Made by a program: the position numbers and the translations under genes. The notes below the pieces were generated by a model that made no database searches, was not told the origin of the DNA, and worked only from the letters and a program-made list of their open reading frames with translations. 54,130 nt of DNA from UBA4644 sp964646225 (lineage in GTDB: Bacteria; Bacillota; Clostridia; Oscillospirales; Butyricicoccaceae). The DNA lies in contig CAZYAD010000005.1 in NCBI GenBank assembly GCA_964646225.1, forward strand, positions 1 to 54,130. The letters run 5' to 3'. Below are positions 7,249 through 15,846 of this stretch, piece after piece (the stretch's first letter is position 1; each line of letters opens with the position of its first letter).

Positions 7249-8559
7249 TCAGTTTGCCTTTGCTACCGGAGGTGCTTCCGGGAAGGATATCCGGGCGATG
7301 TCCGCCCCCAGGCGGCGCAGCTTCTCCACGATATCCTCGTAGCCCCGCTCAATATAGCCGATCTCCTCGATCTCGGTGACGCCCTCGGCCGCCAGCCCGG
7401 CAATGACCAGCGCTGCCCCGGCCCGGAGGTCAGAGGCACGCACCGGCGCACCGGTGAGCTTTTCCACGCCCTCGATGACGGCTACCTTGCCGTCCACCTG
7501 GATGCGTGCCCCCATGCGCCGCAGCTCATCGGAATAGCGGAAGCGGTTCTCCCAGACGCCCTCGGTCACCACAGAGGTTCCCTGTGCCAGGCAGAGGGCC
7601 GCCGACAGCTGGGGCTGCATATCGGTGGGGAAGCCGGGATAATACATGGTCTTCACCTGGATCTTGTGAAGCGGCCCCTCCCGGGTGACCCGGATGTTGT
7701 CGTCCTCCTCCTCCACACGGCAGCCCATCTCCTCCAGCTTGGCGGTGATGCAGTCCATGTGCTTGGGGATGACGCTTTTTACCAAAACGCTGCCCCCCGC
7801 CGCCGCCACGGCCGCCATATAGGTCCCGGCCTCGATCTGGTCGGGGATGATGGAATAAAAGCCGCCGGACAGGCTGGACACGCCCCGGATCTTGATCACA
7901 TCGGTGCCCGCGCCCATAATATCCGCGCCCATGGAGTTGAGGAAGTTGGCCAGATCCACGATATGGGGCTCCTTGGCGGAGTTTTCAATGACGGTCTGCC
8001 CCTCAGTGAGGCAGGCGGCCAGCATGATGTTGATGGTCGCGCCCACGCTGGCCACATCCAGATAGATATTCGCCCCGTGCAGGCCCTGAGAGGCATCGGC
8101 GTAAACGATGCCGTTGCGGATCTCCATGGCCGCTCCCAGCGCCTCGAAGCCCTTCATATGCTGGTCGATGGGCCGCACGCCGCCGAAGTTGCAGCCGCCG
8201 GGCATGGCCACCTCAGCCCGCCGGAACCGGCCCAGAAACGCGCCGATGAGATAATAGCTGGCCCGCATCTTGCGGTTGAGCTCGCTGACGGCGCGGCTGG
8301 TTCGCAGGGTCGTGGCGTCGATCTCCACGGTGCTTTTGTTCACCATGCGGACACCGCAGCCCAGCTCCCGCAGGATCTCCAGCTGGATGAGCACATCGCT
8401 GACCATGGGAATATTCTCGATGCGGCAGACCCCGTCCACCAGCACAGCGGCGGGGATGATGGCAACGGCGGCATTTTTTGCGCCGCTGACCGTGACCTCG
8501 CCAAAAAGCGGTTTCCCGCCGTGAATTACAAATTTATCCAAAAGAGGAAGCCCCCTCAT
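7249..8559 (-). CDS. murA: UDP-N-acetylglucosamine 1-carboxyvinyltransferase
   Basis: EPSP-synthase fold enzyme making the first committed murein precursor from UDP-GlcNAc and PEP. The phosphomycin-target cysteine is present in MPGGCNFGGVRPIDQH, together with GAKNAAVAIIPA near the N-terminus and a C-terminal RAGAALVIAGLAAEG. I give ATG 8559 as the start; TTG at 8541 (MDKFVIHGG) matches usual MurA N-termini better and has a GAGGGGG about 9 nt upstream, so it may be the true start (430 residues). It lies between walI and walJ, an insertion into the usual wal gene order. It probably has its own promoter at about 8609. Confidence 0.94.
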   Translation of the reverse strand: MRGLPLLDKFVIHGGKPLFGEVTVSGAKNAAVAIIPAAVLVDGVCRIENIPMVSDVLIQLEILRELGCGVRMVNKSTVEIDATTLRTSRAVSELNRKMRASYYLIGAFLGRFRRAEVAMPGGCNFGGVRPIDQHMKGFEALGAAMEIRNGIVYADASQGLHGANIYLDVASVGATINIMLAACLTEGQTVIENSAKEPHIVDLANFLNSMGADIMGAGTDVIKIRGVSSLSGGFYSIIPDQIEAGTYMAAVAAAGGSVLVKSVIPKHMDCITAKLEEMGCRVEEEDDNIRVTREGPLHKIQVKTMYYPGFPTDMQPQLSAALCLAQGTSVVTEGVWENRFRYSDELRRMGARIQVDGKVAVIEGVEKLTGAPVRASDLRAGAALVIAGLAAEGVTEIEEIGYIERGYEDIVEKLRRLGADIARISFPEAPPVAKAN

Positions 8560-8608
8560 TCTGTTACTGTTTGAAGTTTTTACACCCATTGGGTGCAGGT
8601 TCAACTTT

Positions 8609-8637
8609 AGTGTACCACAAATCCTTGAAAATAAAAA
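8609..8637 (-). promoter_or_regulatory. Likely extended -10 promoter of murA
   Basis: Minus-strand TACACT (8609-8614) preceded by TGG (extended -10), with TTTTTA 17 bp upstream. It lies in the 135-bp gap between walI and murA. A short dyad CACCC-AAT-GGGTG follows in the leader near 8583-8595. The -35 is weak. Confidence 0.45.
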
Positions 8638-8694
8638 GCGGCAGCGGCCATTTTTCAAAGAATTTTTGAAGTTTTTTGAAGCGTTGTCCAAAGC

Positions 8695-9495
8695 TCACAC
8701 CGGCTGATAGGCCAGCTCGCTTCCGGTGAGGCAGCTGAGCAGCAGCTGCTCCGTCCCGCAGGTGACGATCCACACCGGCTCCAGCAGCAGGGACTGAGTG
8801 TCCTCGCTTTGCAGCGAATAGCCAAATTCCAGCCCGTCCGGGGCCTCTATCCCCCGCATCTCCAGCAGATCACACAGCGCCAGGGCCAGCTGGGCCCGGC
8901 TCAGACTCTCCTGCGAGGCGGTGAGCTCCCGGCTGAGGAGCCAGCGGCCCCGCACCTGTGCCGTGCCCTCCGCCGCCGTGCAGGTCAGGCGGCTGTTGAC
9001 AATTGTCGCCCCCTGCTGGCACTGGATCAGGGTGACCCCGTCTCCCTGCTGCTCCATCCGCACCTCCTCCACCGGAAATCCGGCAGATGCCAGCAGCTTC
9101 TGCCAGTCCCCGGCTCCGGCTTCCTGCCGGATCAGCTCCAGCTCCAGTGCGCCGCCCCGGCGGAAGCTGAGTCTTCCCCGCTCCCCCCGGTAGATGCTGA
9201 CACCGCCGCCCGGGCCCTCCTGCTGGAGCGGCTCACCCAGAAGGGCAGCCGCCGCCTGCTGCTCCAGCGCCGTACTGCGCTGAGTGCCGAAGGCCTCCGG
9301 CGCGACCGGCAGGCCCAGAAGGGCCTCGGCATCCAGAGCGATGCCCCGGCGCTGCGCCACCTGCACGGCGTCCAGCAGGGCCGTGCGTTCGCTCTGCCGC
9401 TGCTCATGCACCTGCCACAGCAGATTGCCCGCCAGAAACAGGTCCACCGCCAGCAGCGTCAAGATCATCCATTTTCGCAGATTCTTCCACTCCAC
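8695..9495 (-). CDS. walI: WalI (YycI)-like regulatory membrane protein
   Basis: 266 residues: short cytoplasmic N-terminus, one membrane segment at about residues 10-27 (WMILTLLAVDLFLAGNLLWQ) and a long extracytoplasmic domain. This single-pass topology and the position immediately after walH (3 bp) match YycI, which with YycH adjusts WalK activity through transmembrane contacts. Sequence divergence is high, as usual for this family; the call rests mainly on synteny and topology. The extracellular part ends LLSCLTGSELAYQPV. Confidence 0.75.
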   Translation of the reverse strand: MEWKNLRKWMILTLLAVDLFLAGNLLWQVHEQRQSERTALLDAVQVAQRRGIALDAEALLGLPVAPEAFGTQRSTALEQQAAAALLGEPLQQEGPGGGVSIYRGERGRLSFRRGGALELELIRQEAGAGDWQKLLASAGFPVEEVRMEQQGDGVTLIQCQQGATIVNSRLTCTAAEGTAQVRGRWLLSRELTASQESLSRAQLALALCDLLEMRGIEAPDGLEFGYSLQSEDTQSLLLEPVWIVTCGTEQLLLSCLTGSELAYQPV

Positions 9496-9498
9496 CGG

Positions 9499-10740
9499 TC
9501 ATTCCTCCGTCACGCTGCAAATCTCCGGCAGCAGAGTCCCGTCGGCCTGCTCCAGCAGCCGCAGCCGCAAGGCAGCCCTGCCCTGCGGCAGTGCCGCCTC
9601 CGCCTGTGTCATGGGCAGAAGGGAGACCGTTCCGGTCTCCTCCAGCAGTCGCAGGGCCGCCGTCAGGCCGGTGACAGCGCCGTTTTCCACCACGACGGTG
9701 GCCCAGCTGCCCTCCCGCCGTTCGGCAAACAGCGTCCCCGCCCGCAGGCCAAACCACAGCGTGCCGCTGTCCGCCTCCAGGCGTACCTCCTCCAGACTCA
9801 GCGCGCCGGAGGCCCCTGTCTGCTCCCACAGACGGTACAGCAGATCGCACACCTGGCGGCAGAGCTGTGCCTTGCGGGCAGTGCCCTCCTCGGTGAGCTC
9901 CAGGCCGATGCCCTCGGCCCCGTCATAATGCAGGTCGCCCTCGGGTGACAGACTGAGGGTGCTGCGGCCCTCCACATAGACCAGGCTGCCCTCGGCGCTC
10001 TGATACACCCGGGTCAGGTAGGGGTTCATGCCCAGCAGCGACTGCACGCTCTGGGAAAGCTCGCCCCGGCTGGCCGCCTCCAGCGGCGCGATCGTCAGGA
10101 TCCCGCAGGTGGTCACGCCGGTGGTGAGCACGGTGTCGGCCGCCACCTGGCTGCTCTGCCGGGTCAGCCGGGCGTTGGTGCCCTCCACCGAAGCGCACAG
10201 GCTCTCCAGCTCGGCCAGGGACGCAGCCGTTTCGGCCCGCCAGCAGCCGCCCTCCCGATCGGTCAGCAGCAGTTCCACCCGCTCCTCTCCGGCGACCATG
10301 GCCGCGCCGCAGACATGGATATCCTCCCGCAGTGCTTCGCCGCCGCCCCAGTCCTGTAAAAGATACAGTGGCTGGGCCACATGATATTGCAGCAGAATGC
10401 CGGTGCCCTCCAGCCGCGAAAGCCAGTCGGCCCCGGTGATCGGCTCCAGCCCGCCGGCAGAGCCCACCGCCTCCTGAAACAGCGGCTCAAGCTGCTGATA
10501 CAGCAGCTCCTGACGGTTCTCCTCCAGCGCCAGCCAGGCCCCCTCGGGCTTCAGCACGGTGACGGTCTCCGGCAGAGCGGCTGACCGCAGGACGGTCTCC
10601 CCCTCTGCGGCGTCGCTCTCCTGAGAAAGCCGGAGGCCCGCGCCATCGCCCCGGACGCTGATTAGAAAGGTGCCGGTCACCAGTCCCAGCATCAGCAGCA
10701 CCAGCACCGCCAGCAACAGATTTTTCAGCTTATCGGCCAT
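9499..10740 (-). CDS. walH: WalH (YycH)-like regulatory membrane protein
   Basis: 413 residues with one N-terminal membrane segment (LLLAVLVLLMLGLVTGTFLIS) and an approximately 380-residue extracytoplasmic domain, the YycH layout. Its ATG overlaps the end of walK by 11 bp, so translation is probably coupled. YycH and YycI contact WalK from outside the membrane. As with walI, family assignment leans on position and topology more than on catalytic motifs, since the family has none. Confidence 0.75.
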   Translation of the reverse strand: MADKLKNLLLAVLVLLMLGLVTGTFLISVRGDGAGLRLSQESDAAEGETVLRSAALPETVTVLKPEGAWLALEENRQELLYQQLEPLFQEAVGSAGGLEPITGADWLSRLEGTGILLQYHVAQPLYLLQDWGGGEALREDIHVCGAAMVAGEERVELLLTDREGGCWRAETAASLAELESLCASVEGTNARLTRQSSQVAADTVLTTGVTTCGILTIAPLEAASRGELSQSVQSLLGMNPYLTRVYQSAEGSLVYVEGRSTLSLSPEGDLHYDGAEGIGLELTEEGTARKAQLCRQVCDLLYRLWEQTGASGALSLEEVRLEADSGTLWFGLRAGTLFAERREGSWATVVVENGAVTGLTAALRLLEETGTVSLLPMTQAEAALPQGRAALRLRLLEQADGTLLPEICSVTEE

Positions 10741-12496
10741 AGCCGCCGCCCTCCTTCAGCCGGGGGAGGTATACGGTAAAGGCACTGCCCTGTCCGTATT
10801 CGCTCTCAAAGCCGATGTGGCCGCCGTGGCTCTCCACGATCTGCTTGGCGATGGCCAGCCCCAGGCCTGTGCCGCCGCTTTCCCGGCTGCGGGCCTTATC
10901 CACCCGGTAAAACCGCTCGAACAGACGGCCCTGATCCTCCTTGGGGACGCCGATGCCGGTGTCCTCCACCCGGAGGAATACCTGTTCCTCCTCCGTTCCG
11001 CCGGTGACCCGGATGGAACCATGAGGCTTGTTGTACTTGATGGCATTGGTGATGATATTGATGACCACCTGCTGGATGCGCTCGGCATCCCCCAGCACCG
11101 GAGGCAGAGCCTCGGGCAGGGTGCAGGTCAGGGTCAGGCCCTTGCCGGCCGCCTGCCCCTCCATGGCCTGCGCGGCCTTCTGTCCCAGCTCCCGCAGATC
11201 CATGGGCTCCATGTGCATCTCCATCCGGTTGTAATCCAGCCGGGTCAGGGTCAGCAGATCCTTGACGATGCGGGTCATTCGGTCGGCCTCGCTGCTGATG
11301 ACCCCCAGGAAGCGCAGCTGGGTCTCCCGGTCGATGTCGTCGGCACTCATCAGGGTCTCGGCATAGCCCCGGACATTTGTCAGCGGGGTGCGCAGCTCGT
11401 GGGAGACATTGGCCACGAACTCCCGGCGGCTGTCGTCCAGCTTGCGCTGCTCGGTAACATCGTGGAGCACGGCCATCAGGCCAGTGTTGTCGGTGCCCAG
11501 CCGGATGGGCGCAAAGTAGATCTTGAGGAACCGGGGCCCGGCGGCAAAGTCGATCTCGATGGAGCGGCCATCCTTGGCCACATCCTCCTGCCGCACCTGC
11601 ACATCGGGGAAGACATCGGTATACCGCAGCTCAGTCCCCAGCGTGCAGCCCAGCATCCCCTCGGCCGCCGGGTTGAACTGCAGCAGGCGGCCCTGCTCGT
11701 CAAAGGCCACCATGCCGTCGGCCATATGGAGGAACAGGGTCTCCAGCTTGTTGCGCTCCTCCTCCACCTGTCCCAGAGTCGCGGACAGCTGGGCGCTCAT
11801 TTCGTCAAAGGTATCGCTGAGAATACCGATCTCGTCGCCGGAGCGGATGTTTGCAGAGGAGTCAAAGTCCCCCGCCGCGATGCGGGCGGCCTGATCGGTC
11901 AGGCGCTCCACCGGGTCGGTGATGGTTTTGGACAGCAAAAAGGACAGGCAGATGGCCACCACCAGGCCAAACAGCATGGCCTGGATCAAAATGGTGAACA
12001 GGTTCCAGTTGAGCTCCTGCAGCTCGGATTTGTCGTCCAGCACCCCCACCACAAAGGCCACGCCGCCGCCGTCGCCGTCACGGATGGGGATGGCCACATC
12101 AAAGTATTCCCCCAGAGACCTGGTCTGCTGCCCCACCTGCCCGTTCATAGCGGTGAGAATGTTGGGGGTCTTGATCAGATGAGCGCCGTAATCGTCGTCA
12201 GAACCACAGAGATAGCTGCCGTTGCGGCCGTCCAGCACATAAAAGCAGCGGTATTCGTCAATGCCCAGCGGAGCCGAATAGGCCTCGATCATCCCCCGGA
12301 GGGTGTCGCCGTCCTCGGCATTTTTCTCCAGCGTCAGAATGAACTCAGAGGTAAACACCGAGGCCATCTGGTTTTGAAACTCGCGGATGTGATAGGAGGT
12401 CATGGAATTGATCAGGAAGGTGGCCACCACGGCCATAACCGACACGATGAGCAATACCAGAACCAGCACCAGCTTGCGGTGAAGACTGCGGAACAT
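10730..12496 (-). CDS. walK: Sensor histidine kinase WalK
   Basis: 588 residues. TM1 at about 8-28, an extracytoplasmic sensor domain of about 135 residues (31-165), TM2 at about 166-188, HAMP (190-240), PAS (250-345), then HisKA with His366 in VANVSHELRTPLTNVRGYAE and a HATPase domain with N-box VVINIITNAIKYN and G-boxes DTGIGVP and GGTGLGLAIAKQIV. This domain order is that of WalK/YycG, the essential envelope kinase. Cognate walR is upstream, walHI downstream. The ribosome binding site GGAGGG lies about 10 nt before ATG 12496. Confidence 0.92.
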   Translation of the reverse strand: MFRSLHRKLVLVLVLLIVSVMAVVATFLINSMTSYHIREFQNQMASVFTSEFILTLEKNAEDGDTLRGMIEAYSAPLGIDEYRCFYVLDGRNGSYLCGSDDDYGAHLIKTPNILTAMNGQVGQQTRSLGEYFDVAIPIRDGDGGGVAFVVGVLDDKSELQELNWNLFTILIQAMLFGLVVAICLSFLLSKTITDPVERLTDQAARIAAGDFDSSANIRSGDEIGILSDTFDEMSAQLSATLGQVEEERNKLETLFLHMADGMVAFDEQGRLLQFNPAAEGMLGCTLGTELRYTDVFPDVQVRQEDVAKDGRSIEIDFAAGPRFLKIYFAPIRLGTDNTGLMAVLHDVTEQRKLDDSRREFVANVSHELRTPLTNVRGYAETLMSADDIDRETQLRFLGVISSEADRMTRIVKDLLTLTRLDYNRMEMHMEPMDLRELGQKAAQAMEGQAAGKGLTLTCTLPEALPPVLGDAERIQQVVINIITNAIKYNKPHGSIRVTGGTEEEQVFLRVEDTGIGVPKEDQGRLFERFYRVDKARSRESGGTGLGLAIAKQIVESHGGHIGFESEYGQGSAFTVYLPRLKEGGGYGR

Positions 12497-12583
12497 GGGG
12501 CAGTCGCCCTCCTTTTCTGTAAGCTGCCGGCGGTGAGCGCCGGGAATTGGCGGGGCCTTGCCCGCCCCGCGCCCCCGCAGCGC

Positions 12584-13264
12584 TTATTTTTGCAGATAAT
12601 ACCCCGCGCCGCGCTTGGTGATAAAATATCTGGGGCTGGCGGGGTCATCCTCCAGCTTTTCCCGCAGCCGCCGCATGGCAACATCCACCGTCCGCAGGTC
12701 GCCGTAATACTCGTAGCCCCAGACCTTCTCCATCAGTTCCTCCCGGGAGACCACCCGGCCCGCCGAGGTGAGAAAATAGCACACCAGATCGTACTCCCGC
12801 TGGGTCAGCTCCACCGGTGTGCCGTCGCGGCGCACCTCCTGCATCCCGGTATCCACGGTATAAGGGCCAAAGGCCATGCGGCTGCCGCCGTTGCGGCCCT
12901 CCCCGGCCTTGCGCCGGGTATTGGCCCGGATGCGGGCCACCAGCTCCTTGACAGAGAAGGGCTTGGTCATGTAATCGTCAGCGCCGGTCTCCAGCCCGAA
13001 GACCTTGTCCCGCTCCTCCTCCCGGGCGGTGACCATAATTACCGGCACATCGCTCTCCTGCCGCAGCCTTTTCAGCAGATCAAAGCCGTTCATGCCGGGC
13101 AGCATCACATCCAGCAGAATCAGGTCGGCCCAGCCGGACAGGGCCTTTTCCAGACCGGTGACGCCGTCATAGGCGGCGTCCACCTCAAAGCCCTCCCGCT
13201 TCAGATTAAAGGTGATCAGATCCACAATGGTCTGCTCATCCTCCACAATCAAAATCTTGCTCAA
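12584..13264 (-). CDS. walR: Response regulator WalR (OmpR family)
   Basis: 226 residues from TTG 13264. The frame extends to a GTG at 13279, but the TTG is preceded by GGAGGA at ideal spacing and gives the canonical MSKILIVEDEQTIVDLITFN. The receiver domain has phosphoacceptor Asp52 (LLDVMLPGMNG) and the KPFSVKELVARIRA motif; the winged-helix domain ends VAMRRLREKLEDDPA, RYFITKRGAGYYLQ, as in WalR/PhoP regulators. It controls murein hydrolase and cell-wall genes in relatives. First gene of the wal block, followed by walK after 87 bp. Confidence 0.92.
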   Translation of the reverse strand: MSKILIVEDEQTIVDLITFNLKREGFEVDAAYDGVTGLEKALSGWADLILLDVMLPGMNGFDLLKRLRQESDVPVIMVTAREEERDKVFGLETGADDYMTKPFSVKELVARIRANTRRKAGEGRNGGSRMAFGPYTVDTGMQEVRRDGTPVELTQREYDLVCYFLTSAGRVVSREELMEKVWGYEYYGDLRTVDVAMRRLREKLEDDPASPRYFITKRGAGYYLQK

Positions 13265-13321
13265 AACGATCTCCTCCACATCTGCCGCGTTGGCTCCGCG
13301 GCGGTCGGTTCTTTCGTTTGG

Positions 13322-14554
13322 TCAGAGGTGCAGCACTTCCCGCCGCACCAGATCCAGTGCGTGGCTGGCGGCCTGACGGCGCACCTGCTCCCGGGAGCGC
13401 ATATAGCGCCGGTCGGGACAGATCACGGTCTCGCCGCCCTCCCAGCTGAGGCCGATGTACACCGTGCCCACGGGATGCTCCTCCGTGCCGCCGCCGGGGC
13501 CTGCATAGCCGGTGGTGCTGACGCCGACATCCGCACCCGACAGCCGCCGCACCCCCCGGGCCATTTCCAGTGCGCAGGGAGCGCTGACCTCGGTGTGGGC
13601 GGCGATGGTCTCGGGCGAAACACCCAGCAGGCCGATTTTGGCCTGGTTGCAATAGGTGACGCAGCCGTAGCCAAAGACACCGGATGCGCCGGGAACATCG
13701 GTGAGCCGCTTGGCCAGCAGTCCGCCGGTGCAGCTTTCGGCAGCGGCGATGGTCATCCGCCGGGCCTCCAGCCCGCGGACCACCACCTCCTCCAGCGAGG
13801 ACACATCCACGCCATAGACCTTATCCCCCAGCAGCTCCCGGATTTCCCGCACCACCGGGTCGCACAGGGCCAGTGCGGCCTCCCGGCTCCCGGCGCGGGC
13901 GGTGACCCGCAGCTCACATTCGCCCTCCTTGGCATAGGGGGCCAGCGTGACCCCCTCCAGCCGCTCCATCAGCGGCCGTACGGCATATTCCACCGAGCTT
14001 TCGCCCTGACCGAAGATCTTCACATACCGGCTGCCGATGACGCCGCCCTGAAGCTTTTCCAGATAAGGCAGCGCCCGGTATTCCAGCATGGGGCGGCACT
14101 CCCGGGGCGGGCCGGGGAGCATAATCACATGCTTTCCCTGCTCTTCAAAGGCGCAGCCGGGTGCCGTGCCCCAGTCATTCACCAGAACGGTGCAGCCCTC
14201 GGGCAGCATGGCCTGCTTTTCGTTGTTGGGGGTCATCCCCGGGCCCATACGCTGCTTCAGCCGGGCCAGCTGCTCTTCGTCCATGCTCAGGCGTCGGCCA
14301 AATACGGCTGCCACGGTCTCCTTGGTCAGATCATCGGCCGTGGGGCCAAGGCCGCCGGTGGTGATGAGGATATCGGCCCGGTCGCGGGCGATTTCCAGCG
14401 CCTGCCGGAGGCGGGCGGGATTATCCCCCACCACAGTCTGCCAATATACATTAAAGCCGTGCTCATTGAGGCGCTGGGCGATCATCTGCGCGTCGGTATT
14501 GACGATCTCCCCCAGCAGCAGCTCGGTGCCTACGGCCAGAATTTCACAGTTCAT
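13322..14554 (-). CDS. cinA: CinA family protein (competence/damage-inducible, NMN deamidase)
   Basis: 410 residues from ATG 14554 (MNCEILAVGTELLLGEIVNT). The N-terminal MoCF-like domain has ITTGGLGPTADDLT and LPGPPRECRPM; the C-terminal CinA domain (last 160 residues) has AAAESCTGGLLAKRL and STTGYAGPGGGTEEHPVGTV. The C-terminal domain deamidates nicotinamide mononucleotide in the pyridine-nucleotide salvage cycle; the N-terminal domain is an ADP-ribose pyrophosphatase in some members. It begins 4 bp after thiI ends. The frame is open far upstream, but that part overlaps thiI. Confidence 0.92.
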   Translation of the reverse strand: MNCEILAVGTELLLGEIVNTDAQMIAQRLNEHGFNVYWQTVVGDNPARLRQALEIARDRADILITTGGLGPTADDLTKETVAAVFGRRLSMDEEQLARLKQRMGPGMTPNNEKQAMLPEGCTVLVNDWGTAPGCAFEEQGKHVIMLPGPPRECRPMLEYRALPYLEKLQGGVIGSRYVKIFGQGESSVEYAVRPLMERLEGVTLAPYAKEGECELRVTARAGSREAALALCDPVVREIRELLGDKVYGVDVSSLEEVVVRGLEARRMTIAAAESCTGGLLAKRLTDVPGASGVFGYGCVTYCNQAKIGLLGVSPETIAAHTEVSAPCALEMARGVRRLSGADVGVSTTGYAGPGGGTEEHPVGTVYIGLSWEGGETVICPDRRYMRSREQVRRQAASHALDLVRREVLHL

Positions 14555-14558
14555 CGGC

Positions 14559-15728
14559 TCACCCCAGCGTGATGCGTTCCACATTGGCCAGCGCCTCGGC
14601 CACCAGTCCCTCCACATCCAGCCGGCTCTCCTCCTCCAGCACCTTTTCCAGCGTGGGCTTGGTCTGGGGATGCTTGGGTGTGAACACCGTGCAGCAGTCC
14701 TCATAGGGCAGGATGGAGGTCTCCAGCGTCTCGATGCGGCGGGCGATGGTGACGATCTCCTCCTTGTCCATGCCGATGACCGGGCGCAGCACCGGCAGGT
14801 CGCAGACGGCGTTGGTGGTCTGGATGGCCTGCACGGTCTGGGAGGCCACCTGCGCCAGCGATTCACCGGTGATAAGGCACTGGCAATCCCGCTGCCGGGC
14901 GGTGGCTTCGGCCAGACGCATCATGAAGCGGCGCATCACCAGCGTGAAATAATCCTCCCGGCACTTGTCCCGGATCTCGGTCTGGATGTGGGTAAAGGGC
15001 ACCACCGTGACGGTGAGCCGACCGCACCAGCGGGAGAGGATCTGTGCCAGATCCAGCACCTTCTGTTTGGCCTCCTGCGAGGTGTAGGGATAGCTGAAGA
15101 AATGCACGCCCTCCAGCTCCAGTCCGCGCTTGGCCATCATCCACCCGGCCACGGGAGAATCAATGCCGCCGGACAGCAGCAGCAGCCCCTTGCCGGAGGT
15201 GCCGGTGGGAAGACCGCCCGCCCCGGCGATGGGGCCGCCGTGGACAAAGGCATACTCCTCCCGCACCTCCACCCGGACGGTGATCTGGGGGTCCTCCATC
15301 CGGGGCTGCAAATGACCGTACACATCGCTGAGATAGCCGCCCACCTCCCGGCTGATCTGGGGAGAGGTCAGGGGGAAGCGCTTGTCAGCGCGGCGGGTCT
15401 CGACCTTATAGGTGCGGACACCCGCCAGAGTATCCTTCAAATAGAGAGCCGCCTTTTCGCAGATGTCGCGGATATCCTTTTCACACACCACGGCGCGGCA
15501 GACGCCTACCAGACCGAAGACCCGGCAGCAGACCTGCGCGGCTTCATCCATGGAGGCGTTCTCGTCCAGCGGCTCCACATAAAAAGTGGACTGACAGCCG
15601 TGGATCTTGAAATTGCCCACCTTTTTCAGACGCCAGTAGAGGGTCTTCTGAAGACGATCCTCAAATTTGCGGCGATTGAGGCCCTTGAGCACCAGCTCGC
15701 CGCATTTGCAGAGCAGAATTTCTCTCAT
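14559..15728 (-). CDS. thiI: tRNA 4-thiouridine sulfurtransferase ThiI
   Basis: 389 residues from ATG 15728 (MREILLCKCGELVLKGLNRR), chosen for its AAAGG 8 nt upstream. N-terminal ferredoxin-like and THUMP domains, then the PP-loop LLLLSGGIDSPVAGWMMAKRG and CLITGESLAQVASQT with the conserved catalytic cysteine. There is no C-terminal rhodanese domain, as in most Firmicutes, so sulfur should come directly from a partner cysteine desulfurase; one is encoded just upstream. It makes s4U8 in tRNA and may supply sulfur for thiamine. A 118-bp gap with an 8-bp GC hairpin precedes it. Confidence 0.94.
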   Translation of the reverse strand: MREILLCKCGELVLKGLNRRKFEDRLQKTLYWRLKKVGNFKIHGCQSTFYVEPLDENASMDEAAQVCCRVFGLVGVCRAVVCEKDIRDICEKAALYLKDTLAGVRTYKVETRRADKRFPLTSPQISREVGGYLSDVYGHLQPRMEDPQITVRVEVREEYAFVHGGPIAGAGGLPTGTSGKGLLLLSGGIDSPVAGWMMAKRGLELEGVHFFSYPYTSQEAKQKVLDLAQILSRWCGRLTVTVVPFTHIQTEIRDKCREDYFTLVMRRFMMRLAEATARQRDCQCLITGESLAQVASQTVQAIQTTNAVCDLPVLRPVIGMDKEEIVTIARRIETLETSILPYEDCCTVFTPKHPQTKPTLEKVLEEESRLDVEGLVAEALANVERITLG

Positions 15729-15758
15729 AATCATTTCCTTTCTGATACTGCCGGGGAA

Positions 15759-15779
15759 CGCGGGGCCTGGAGCCCCGCG
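15759..15779 (-). other. Hairpin in the desulfurase-thiI gap
   Basis: Inverted repeat CGCGGGGC / GCCCCGCG with a 5-nt loop, about 30 nt upstream of thiI. No U-run follows on either strand, so it is not an intrinsic terminator. It may be an mRNA processing or stability element. Confidence 0.4.
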
Positions 15780-15846
15780 CCCTGCTGCCCCTCGCCGGGG
15801 CGGGCGTTCCTTTTGATCGGGCAAGCGTCACAAGGGAGCGCAGCGT

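Noticed and set aside
10670..14572. 1300-codon open frame on the plus strand antisense to walH/walK/walR/cinA
   Set aside because: The frame mirrors GC-rich third positions of the real minus-strand genes; its translation is low-complexity (His/Gln/Leu/Gly-rich) with no family resemblance, whereas the opposite strand encodes well-known proteins.
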